A stretch of 26,738 nt of DNA from a virus: the IMG/VR virus record IMGVR_UViG_3300038416_000176, positions 1 to 26,738 of that record, one strand, 5' to 3'. The first letter of the stretch is position 1. Every line of letters starts with the position of its first letter. Position numbers and translations under genes: made by a program. Shown here one piece after another: positions 12,557 through 18,802 of the stretch. The notes beneath the pieces were generated by a model. The model did not search any database, was not told where the DNA came from, and worked only from the letters and a program-made list of their open reading frames with translations.

Positions 12557-13241
12557 GGCGCGTCCGCCGCCAAAATCTTCAACGCTGCCCATGTGCGTAG
12601 CCTGTCTTTCAAAGATCGGCTGGGGAATCAAGCGTATCTGCCGACAGACGGGCTTTGCCAAGACAACCGTGCATCGCTTCATGCGTGTACATCAGGCAAC
12701 CGACCCGTTCTTGGCGGCAGTCAAACAGCAGACATTCTGCGATGCCAAGAAAGCACGTACTGCAAGGGCTAAGGCAGAACGTAAGGCAAAGCGTGCTGCT
12801 GAACGTGCTACAAAACCAAAGGCAAAGCAGATGACACAGATGGAGCGTTACTACGCCAACCACGAACAGAGCAAGGCATATGCTGCTGCTCAATCTCGCA
12901 AGCGCTGGCTCAAACTATCGAAGGGCAGCGATGAATATATGCGCAAGATCCTTCGTGCCCGTATATCCCACTGCATCAAACGTGATGGTGGCGAGAAGTA
13001 CGCATCAACAGTCGAACTAATTGGTTGCTCAATAGGGCAGTTCAAGGCGCACATGGAGTTGCTGTTCATTGACGGTATGTCGTGGGACAACTACGGCGAC
13101 TGGGAAGTGGATCACCGCAAGCCATGCGCCTCGTTCGATCTATCCGTGCCAGAACAACAGCGCGCCTGCTTTCACTACACCAATCTGCAGCCGCTGTGGC
13201 GCACAGACAACCGACGTAAACATGCAAGGATTGCGGCATAG
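12555..13241 (+). CDS. HNH endonuclease, probable homing enzyme
   Basis: The protein has 228 residues. The N-terminus has C14-x2-C17 and a helix-turn-helix-like segment (IKRICRQTGFAKTTVHRFMR at 25-44). A highly basic Ala/Lys linker follows at 65-92. The C-terminal HNH motif is visible: WEVDHRKPCASFDL (183-196, with D186 and H187), N210 in HYTNLQPLW, N219 and H223. Composition is less G+C-rich than its neighbours and the gene ends in TAG, unlike most others here. It also starts inside the last copy of the repeat array and breaks an otherwise coupled gene series. These signs fit a mobile, free-standing homing endonuclease. The cleavage site is unknown. Confidence 0.85.
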   Translation: MARPPPKSSTLPMCVACLSKIGWGIKRICRQTGFAKTTVHRFMRVHQATDPFLAAVKQQTFCDAKKARTARAKAERKAKRAAERATKPKAKQMTQMERYYANHEQSKAYAAAQSRKRWLKLSKGSDEYMRKILRARISHCIKRDGGEKYASTVELIGCSIGQFKAHMELLFIDGMSWDNYGDWEVDHRKPCASFDLSVPEQQRACFHYTNLQPLWRTDNRRKHARIAA

Positions 13242-13361
13242 CCCCCCCCACCCCGTAGGAAGTCTCCTTGAGACCCGTTGCCTCACAGGGTCCGCGCAGC
13301 CGCGTGTCGTGTTTATGACCGAGATCTCAAAACCTGAATTTCCCTTCCCTAAAGCACTAAA
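13242..13361 (+). other. short intergenic gap with C-tract and possible leader
   Basis: A run of C residues with CACCCC and GTAGG follows directly after the HNH stop, echoing the C-tract and GTAG of the hairpin on the other side of the HNH gene. A weak GTCTC-CTT-GAGAC hairpin lies near 13262-13274. No convincing promoter could be assigned. The second half holds most of a 16-codon frame described separately. Confidence 0.4.
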
Positions 13362-13365
13362 ATGA
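13315..13365 (+). CDS. possible 16-aa leader peptide upstream of the small terminase gene
   Basis: An ATG at 13315 opens a 16-residue frame (MTEISKPEFPFPKALK) whose stop overlaps the terminase small subunit ATG as ATGA. It could serve only to couple or regulate translation of the terminase gene, because the HNH insertion leaves no upstream coupled gene. There is no Shine-Dalgarno motif, and the peptide is too short for homology, so this is tentative. Confidence 0.3.
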   Translation: MTEISKPEFPFPKALK

Positions 13366-13841
13366 CAAGCACCGAACTATCCAACGAATTGGCCGAAATC
13401 GGCCACAAGATCACACCCGAAGTCATCAAAAAGGACTGGCAGAAGGGCGCTCCGCGCAGTTCTGCCGCCGCCTACCTATCCTGGCGAGCCAAGCGGTCAG
13501 AAAAGACAGCCCGCGGAGACCCGGAGTTGCGTGGGTTGAGGGCGGACAAGCTCAAGCAGGAGATTGGCGTGCTGAAGGAGCGCAGGGTGGCCCAGCGCCG
13601 TGAGAATGAGGTGGCGCGCGGCGCTCTGATCGGGCGGGCCTGGATGGCAGAGCGGGTGCACATCGCGGCAGGCAGGGTCGACGCCTACCGCATGAAGTCC
13701 GAAGCAGAGCACCCGCTGTTGTTCGCGGCTGCGGCTGGTGACGTGGCAGCCTGTCGGGAGGTAGTGCGCAAGATTTGGGATGAAATCGCTGTTGCGCTGA
13801 ACGGGATGAAAGAGGCGTTCAGGAATGAAAGGGCCAAGTGA
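13362..13841 (+). CDS. terS: terminase small subunit (DNA-packaging, Nu1-like)
   Basis: The protein has 159 residues. An N-terminal HTH-like part (ITPEVIKKDWQKGAPRSSAA) is followed by a helical, Arg/Glu-rich stretch (LRADKLKQEIGVLKERRVAQ) and a conserved-looking region with GRAWMAERVHIAAGRVDAYR and a final helical segment. This helical layout and size match lambda Nu1 / phage small terminase proteins, which bind the packaging site and hand DNA to the large subunit. It lies two genes upstream of the large subunit. A Dam-type methylase begins directly after its stop. Assignment rests on architecture plus position. Confidence 0.75.
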   Translation: MTSTELSNELAEIGHKITPEVIKKDWQKGAPRSSAAAYLSWRAKRSEKTARGDPELRGLRADKLKQEIGVLKERRVAQRRENEVARGALIGRAWMAERVHIAAGRVDAYRMKSEAEHPLLFAAAAGDVAACREVVRKIWDEIAVALNGMKEAFRNERAK

Positions 13842-14684
13842 GTGACCACCTGCCAGATCATCTGCGGCGATGCACCCACCCGGCCGATCATGCGCTATCA
13901 CGGAGGCAAGTGGATGCTCGCCCCGTGGATCATCAGCCAGTTTCCGCCGCACAAAAACTATGTGGAGCCGTTCGGCGGGGCGGCCTCTGTGTTGTTGCGT
14001 AAGCCAAGATCATTTTCCGAGGTCTACAATGACCTGGATGGTGAGATCGTTCAGGTATTCCGGGTGGCTCGTAATCGCGGAGCCGAATTGGTCCGAGCCT
14101 TGGAATTGACGCCCTTTGCCCGCGAGGAATTTGAAAAAGCCTACGGCGAAACAGACGACGAACTGGAGGCTTCGCGCCGGACAATCGTCCGATCCTTCAT
14201 GGGGTTCGGCGGCGATGGAGTTCACTCAACACACAAAACAGGATTCCGTGGGCGCAGCCAGCGTTCGGGCTCGACGCCGGCGCATGACTGGGCCAACCTT
14301 TCCGAAGCGTTCAAGGCAATCGTTGACCGCCTACAGGGCGTGGTGATTGAGCACCGGCCGGCGCTAGATGTGATCGCCCAGTACGATTTGCCAGAAACGC
14401 TTTTTTATGTGGATCCGCCGTATGTTCACTCAACTCGCACGCGGGTTGATCACGCACGCGGTTACCGATGCGAGATGTCTGACGAAGACCACCGAGAACT
14501 TTCTAGGGCACTCAATCGCACGAAAAATGCCGTCGTTCTTTCGGGTTACCATTGCGCGCTCTACGATGAAATCTACACCGGCTGGGAGTGCATAGAGAAG
14601 ACCGGTCCGTTTGCCGATGGAGCGCGCGAACGCACTGAGGTCTTGTGGTTCCGAAACATTCAACCCGATCTTTTCAAACGATGA
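13842..14684 (+). CDS. dam: DNA adenine methylase, Dam/D12 class
   Basis: The protein has 280 residues from a GTG directly after the small terminase stop. An AAAGGG lies just upstream. The class D12 N6-adenine methylase motifs are present: MRYHGGKWMLAPWI with EPFGGAASVLL (motif I, SAM binding, within 17-50), and FYVDPPY (catalytic motif IV DPPY, near 186-192). A YNDLDGEIVQVF acidic strand lies between them. The family methylates adenine in GATC. A later ATG at 13890 would start right at MRYHGG and is a real alternative. It ends in an ATGA overlap with a micro-gene. GATC sites are common in the window and would be modified. Confidence 0.92.
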   Translation: MTTCQIICGDAPTRPIMRYHGGKWMLAPWIISQFPPHKNYVEPFGGAASVLLRKPRSFSEVYNDLDGEIVQVFRVARNRGAELVRALELTPFAREEFEKAYGETDDELEASRRTIVRSFMGFGGDGVHSTHKTGFRGRSQRSGSTPAHDWANLSEAFKAIVDRLQGVVIEHRPALDVIAQYDLPETLFYVDPPYVHSTRTRVDHARGYRCEMSDEDHRELSRALNRTKNAVVLSGYHCALYDEIYTGWECIEKTGPFADGARERTEVLWFRNIQPDLFKR

Positions 14685-14743
14685 ACTGCGAACAACTCAT
14701 CAAGCGTAGAACGGCGCAGACCGGAATGGTGCTTTCCGCATGA
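14681..14743 (+). CDS. micro-gene, 20 aa, between methylase and large terminase
   Basis: Twenty residues (MNCEQLIKRRTAQTGMVLSA), with both ends in 4-base overlaps: its ATG overlaps the methylase stop, and its stop overlaps the large terminase ATG. The double coupling makes a role as a translational bridge likely. Whether the peptide itself does anything is unknown. Phage gpW-like proteins also lie near terminase genes but are about 68 residues, so this is not one. Confidence 0.5.
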   Translation: MNCEQLIKRRTAQTGMVLSA

Positions 14744-16593
14744 TCTCCCCTTACGACGTTTTCGACTCGGCGTTCCACTTGCTCGACCGCCGTTCTATTC
14801 AGGATTGGGCTGCAGAAAACATAACCCTGCCGCCTGTCCTGACACGCTCTGGCAGCTTCAGTATCGAGACCAGCCGCCAGCTCTCCGGCCCGCTCGATGC
14901 TTTGCGTTCTGACCGGGTTCGCGGTGTTCGAGTGCTCAAGCCCGTCCGCGGCGGTGGCACTCTGATCGCTGACGTTGCGGTGCCGTGGGCTATCGAGAAC
15001 GATCACGCCTCAGTGCTGTACTTGTTGCAGGATGACAAGATCGCGGAAGCTCACGCAGAGACGCGCCTGATGCCGACTCTGATGTCAGTTCGCGCGATCC
15101 GGTCGCTACTGTCGACTGATCGCCACAAGACCCGCAAGGCCGACATTTTGTTCGCGAACGGACTGCCCCTCGTGATAACCGGTCCTGCGCTTGGCAACCT
15201 TCAGTCGCGAGGTTTCAAGTGGGTCGTGTGCGATGAGCCGTGGCTGTACAAGCCCGGCGTGCTCGGGCAGGCGAAGTCTCGGCTTGGCGATTTCGTCAAA
15301 ATGTCATCATCGAAGTTCCTCGCGATAAGCCAGGGCGGAGAAGAAAACAGCGATTGGGACTTTGAGGTACGCGCTGGCGTGCTGTACGTGTGGAATGTGC
15401 CGTGCGCGGGCTGCGGCAAGCTGATCGCCCCTGAATGGTCAATCCATCTGCCGGATAGAAAGTTTGCCGGCGCAGTTTTTGAAACGATGAAGCACACCGA
15501 TGGCAGTTATGACAAGGACGGTTCAGCCGCTACGGTGCGCTTTGTCTGTCCGCTCTGCGGTCATGCGCACCCCAACACCGAAAAGACCCGCGCAGCCTGG
15601 AATGCAGGCGGTCAGTATCTCGACGCCAACGGTGCGCCGTTCGATCCGGCGAACCCGCCCAGCGAAGTTTCATTTCGATGGCATGCGTTGATTGATTATC
15701 CGTGGGCTGAGCTGGTCAAGGAATGGCTCGCTGCTCAGGAGGCGAAGCACGTCGGCAACTTCGCGCCTCTGGTGAATTTCCTGCAGAAGCGGTGCGCTGA
15801 GATGCGCAGCGAGCGCACGGTGCATGATGTCGACCTTCCGTTCGCGCGGGTTAGGATCGATGGCAAATGGCCTGATGAGGCGGTGAGATTCCTGACTGTC
15901 GACCGGCAGACTGAAGACACCTACTGGGCAATGGTGCGCTCATGGTCAAAGACTGGCGAGAGCCGGCGCCTCTGGTATGGTAAGCTGTACGGCGAGGCGG
16001 CGATTGAAGCGAAGCGCATTGAGTTTGGCGTCGTGCCTGACTGCACGGTCGTTGATTCGGGCTTTCAGCCGAAAGGCGATCACGGTGTTTACGCATCCTG
16101 CATCCGTTACGGTTGGATCGCGGGCAAGGGCACCGACGAACCTTACTTCTGGCATATCCAGCAAATGCCGCCACCGCAGCCGCCGCAGCACGTAATGAAA
16201 CCGTGGGCGCCGCTGTCCTTCGGTGATCCCGGCGAGGGCACGAGCGTACAGGGACGCAACCGGGCGCGACTGATCCGCTTTTCATCACCGATAATGAAGG
16301 ATCGCGTCATGGGACTCATCACGCGCGGCCTGTGGGTTGAGCCGGACCTTGCCGACGCTGATGAGATGGATCGCGAATGCGCGCGGCAGATGTCCGCGGA
16401 GTTCAAGCGACCGAAGATCAACAAATTTACGGGAAGAACTGAAATGGTTTGGGTCTGTCCGTCTGGAAATAACCACGCGCTCGACTGTGCAGCGCAGCAA
16501 GTGCTGTGCGCGATGCAACTACGCCTGCTCCCGGCTGGCGTGGAACTGGAGAAGGACAGCCAAGGCGAAAAGCCGGAAGGGAAACATGCGTGA
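14740..16593 (+). CDS. terL: terminase large subunit, lambda gpA type
   Basis: The protein has 617 residues, close to lambda gpA. The ATPase part carries a deviant Walker A, KPVRGGGT at 67-74, with Lys at the front as in the lambda KSARVGYSK loop. Walker B is WVVCDEP at 161-167. A zinc-binding insert typical of the GpA group has C222/C225 and C270/C273. The C-terminal nuclease domain shows FLTVDRQTEDTYW, CTVVDSGFQ and a final NHALDCAAQQV acidic segment. The enzyme packages DNA into proheads and cuts concatemers. It is coupled by ATGA at the start and GTGA at the end. Confidence 0.93.
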   Translation: MISPYDVFDSAFHLLDRRSIQDWAAENITLPPVLTRSGSFSIETSRQLSGPLDALRSDRVRGVRVLKPVRGGGTLIADVAVPWAIENDHASVLYLLQDDKIAEAHAETRLMPTLMSVRAIRSLLSTDRHKTRKADILFANGLPLVITGPALGNLQSRGFKWVVCDEPWLYKPGVLGQAKSRLGDFVKMSSSKFLAISQGGEENSDWDFEVRAGVLYVWNVPCAGCGKLIAPEWSIHLPDRKFAGAVFETMKHTDGSYDKDGSAATVRFVCPLCGHAHPNTEKTRAAWNAGGQYLDANGAPFDPANPPSEVSFRWHALIDYPWAELVKEWLAAQEAKHVGNFAPLVNFLQKRCAEMRSERTVHDVDLPFARVRIDGKWPDEAVRFLTVDRQTEDTYWAMVRSWSKTGESRRLWYGKLYGEAAIEAKRIEFGVVPDCTVVDSGFQPKGDHGVYASCIRYGWIAGKGTDEPYFWHIQQMPPPQPPQHVMKPWAPLSFGDPGEGTSVQGRNRARLIRFSSPIMKDRVMGLITRGLWVEPDLADADEMDRECARQMSAEFKRPKINKFTGRTEMVWVCPSGNNHALDCAAQQVLCAMQLRLLPAGVELEKDSQGEKPEGKHA

Positions 16594-16814
16594 ACGAACG
16601 ACTGCTTTCGATCAAGGAACTCGCTGCAGAACTCGGGCGCGCACGCACCTATGTTCACGCGATGCGCGCTGCCGGCTTCCCGATGCCGGGCGGTCGCGCT
16701 CGGCTCTCGGATGCGCTCGCATGGCTCGAAAAGCATCCAAAACCGCGAGCGCGGAACACTACGGAATGCCGCGGAACACCTGTACGCTTGTTGTCGCCAT
16801 CAAAAGTTCGCTGA
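16590..16814 (+). CDS. small helix-turn-helix protein (excisionase/Nu1-like fold)
   Basis: The protein has 74 residues from a GTG overlapping the terminase stop. Residues 4-45 read as a winged helix-turn-helix: LLSIKELAAELGRARTYVHA, a recognition helix, then GFPMPGGRARLSDALAWLEK. This is the pattern of excisionase or Nu1-like DNA-binding domains. The last 25 residues are basic and disordered. Position between terminase and portal suggests a packaging accessory or a regulator rather than an excisionase, since no integrase is seen. The stop is followed by a nine-base gap and a same-frame TTG. Confidence 0.7.
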   Translation: MNERLLSIKELAAELGRARTYVHAMRAAGFPMPGGRARLSDALAWLEKHPKPRARNTTECRGTPVRLLSPSKVR

Positions 16815-16823
16815 GTTACGCCC

Positions 16824-17243
16824 TTGCCAGCTTCTGTCGAAGTTACACGCCTTGTCCTGCGCAGCGTTTACGCGAACGCGAATGGTGTCTCGACGCTGCT
16901 TGTTGCGCTGAATACAGCGGCACTTGCCACGGCGCCGGCTGTTCTGGCGGGTAAGCAGGTCATCGAAGCGCAGGCGGTTGGGGTTGTTACAAAATATCAG
17001 TTCCCGGCTGGCGCGGCTGGTCTGCAGTTGCAGGACGTGGCCGCGATGTGGTCGCGTCTGCTCGACCTGTACGACCGCGCATTGGTCGCTACGACAGTCA
17101 GCCCTCCCGGTGGGGGGCTTGCCGCGGAATCCGCGAACATTCCCGACGCCAAAGGGGTTGCGATCTACAATTGGATGATGGGTCAACTGACGGTGATCCG
17201 GTCATTTTCGATGGATCACAGTTGGCCGCAAATCCGCATATGA
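16824..17243 (+). CDS. hypothetical protein at the gpW position, 139 aa
   Basis: About 139 residues if TTG 16824 is the start. No ATG or GTG lies between the previous stop (16812-16814) and this codon, so the start is uncertain. The first 45 residues are beta-rich and hydrophobic (SVEVTRLVLRSVYANANGVS). The middle has LQLQDVAAMWSRLLDLYDRA and then a Pro/Gly loop, ending in a helix. In lambda-like order the gene between TerL and portal is gpW, a head completion protein, but no sequence match is visible. The stop overlaps the portal ATG. Confidence 0.65.
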   Translation: MPASVEVTRLVLRSVYANANGVSTLLVALNTAALATAPAVLAGKQVIEAQAVGVVTKYQFPAGAAGLQLQDVAAMWSRLLDLYDRALVATTVSPPGGGLAAESANIPDAKGVAIYNWMMGQLTVIRSFSMDHSWPQIRI

Positions 17244-18802
17244 GCCTTCGAAAGAACGTCGCGAACTTTTTGAGCGGTGGGGCTGTGATTCAGGCTCAGC
17301 GCACCCGGATCGAGATGCGGATGCAGCTTCGCCGCGAGCGAATCAGGGCACGCTACGAAGCGGCTTACTGGAACACGGCGCGCAGCTACCTGCCGAGCTA
17401 CATTCAGTCAGCGCGCGAAGACATCAACACCCTTTCCCGTCAGGAAATTCTGCGCCGGACCCGCTACTTTGAGAAAAACAACGCGGTGATGGACAAGGTC
17501 CTTGACGTTAAGGATGTCAACGTAATCGGCAGTGGCATCCGGCCTGCGCCCGCGGCGAAAGACACCGATTGGGGAAAGCGCGCTCTCGAATGGTGGAACG
17601 AGTGGATTGAGGTCGCCGACATCACTACGCTTTCGAGCTATTACAAGCTTCAGTCAATCAGCTATCGCGCGCAGAACGTCGACGGCGACAATTTCTTTCG
17701 GAAATGTTTTTCTCCGGCTGGTCGACCGGCGCTGGATGTCATCGAGGCGCATCGCTGCGGAACTGGCGGCGTCGATATTGGGGCGATTGAGCGCTCGGGA
17801 TTCAAGGTTGTTGACGGCGTCATAATCGACCTTCAGTTCAAAATTCCGCGCGCCTACCTGATCGCGGATGATTTCGATGGGAGCAAGGTTCAAGCGTATC
17901 CGGCTAGTGAAATCATTCCAGTGTGGAACCGCAGGCGCGCGGGACAGTACCGCGGGCTGACGCTGTTTCATGCCGGCATCCTTGACATCCACGACCTTGA
18001 TGACTTGCAAAAATATGAGATGCGCGCGGCCAAGGACGCCGCTTCGATTTCGCGCATCATCAAAACCCAGGCAGGCGCGGTCACGCCGGACGGAAACGCC
18101 ATCGGTGCTTCGCTTACTGCGCTGCCGAATGCTGACCCTGCAACGCGGGTGGCATATTACAAACAAGCGCTCGGCGGTGAGGTATTGGTGCCGCAGGTCG
18201 GGGATGAAATTACGCAATTCGAGAGCAAGCGCCCGTCTGCAGCGACAACCGGTTTTTGGGATCGGCTCGACGCTAAATTTGCTCAGGGTTCTGGCATTTC
18301 CTACCCGGCGTTGGTCGATTACCGCGTCGCATCGTTGGGCGGCGCCACCCTGCGCGCCTGTCTGGAGTCGGACAACCGGCGATTCGAGTTGGAGACTATC
18401 GATCAAGCCCGCGCCGCGCAGAAGGTTTGGGAATTTGCGATAGGTTGGGCCATCGCGCACGGCGAGGTTCCGAAAAATCCTGATTGGAACAAGGTCAGGT
18501 GGCACCCGCCGCGGCGCACAACGGTCGACGTGGGCAACGATTCTGCGGCCCGCCTGGAGGAACTGAAGGCTGGTCGCACGACCTATCAGGACGAATACGG
18601 CGAGACCGGTGAAGACTGGCGCGAGCGTCTTGACCAGCGTGCGCAAGAAGAAGCCTACATCGATGAACTCGCGGCTAAATACAAGATTCCACGTCAACTT
18701 ATAGCCAGCTTCGCGATGGAGCGGCTTGCCGGACAAGCGCCCGACGCGGTCGGACCAACCCCGGCGCCAGGGGAAGGAGGCGGAAAGGGAGAAACTCAAT
18801 GA
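17240..18802 (+). CDS. portal protein, lambda gpB family
   Basis: The protein has 520 residues from the ATGA overlap. It matches the lambda gpB / Phage_portal_2 pattern: an N-terminal basic helix, then ARYEAAYWNTARSYLPSY, a SRQEILRRTRYFEKNNAVMD segment, VNVIGSGIRPAP, and a C-terminal stretch with WHPPRRTTVDVGNDSAA and a TTYQDEYGETGEDW loop. The portal forms the dodecameric DNA gate at one capsid vertex. An ending rich in Gly/Pro (GPTPAPGEGGGKGETQ) is probably disordered. The stop overlaps the protease-capsid fusion gene. Confidence 0.92.
   Translation: MSLRKNVANFLSGGAVIQAQRTRIEMRMQLRRERIRARYEAAYWNTARSYLPSYIQSAREDINTLSRQEILRRTRYFEKNNAVMDKVLDVKDVNVIGSGIRPAPAAKDTDWGKRALEWWNEWIEVADITTLSSYYKLQSISYRAQNVDGDNFFRKCFSPAGRPALDVIEAHRCGTGGVDIGAIERSGFKVVDGVIIDLQFKIPRAYLIADDFDGSKVQAYPASEIIPVWNRRRAGQYRGLTLFHAGILDIHDLDDLQKYEMRAAKDAASISRIIKTQAGAVTPDGNAIGASLTALPNADPATRVAYYKQALGGEVLVPQVGDEITQFESKRPSAATTGFWDRLDAKFAQGSGISYPALVDYRVASLGGATLRACLESDNRRFELETIDQARAAQKVWEFAIGWAIAHGEVPKNPDWNKVRWHPPRRTTVDVGNDSAARLEELKAGRTTYQDEYGETGEDWRERLDQRAQEEAYIDELAAKYKIPRQLIASFAMERLAGQAPDAVGPTPAPGEGGGKGETQ

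Noticed and set aside
17654-18799. 381-codon minus-strand frame opposite the portal gene
   Set aside because: The plus frame is a clear portal protein. The minus translation is Arg/Val-rich with no domain. A similar shadow lies at 19747-20709 opposite the capsid fusion and at 24696-25487 opposite the tail tube.
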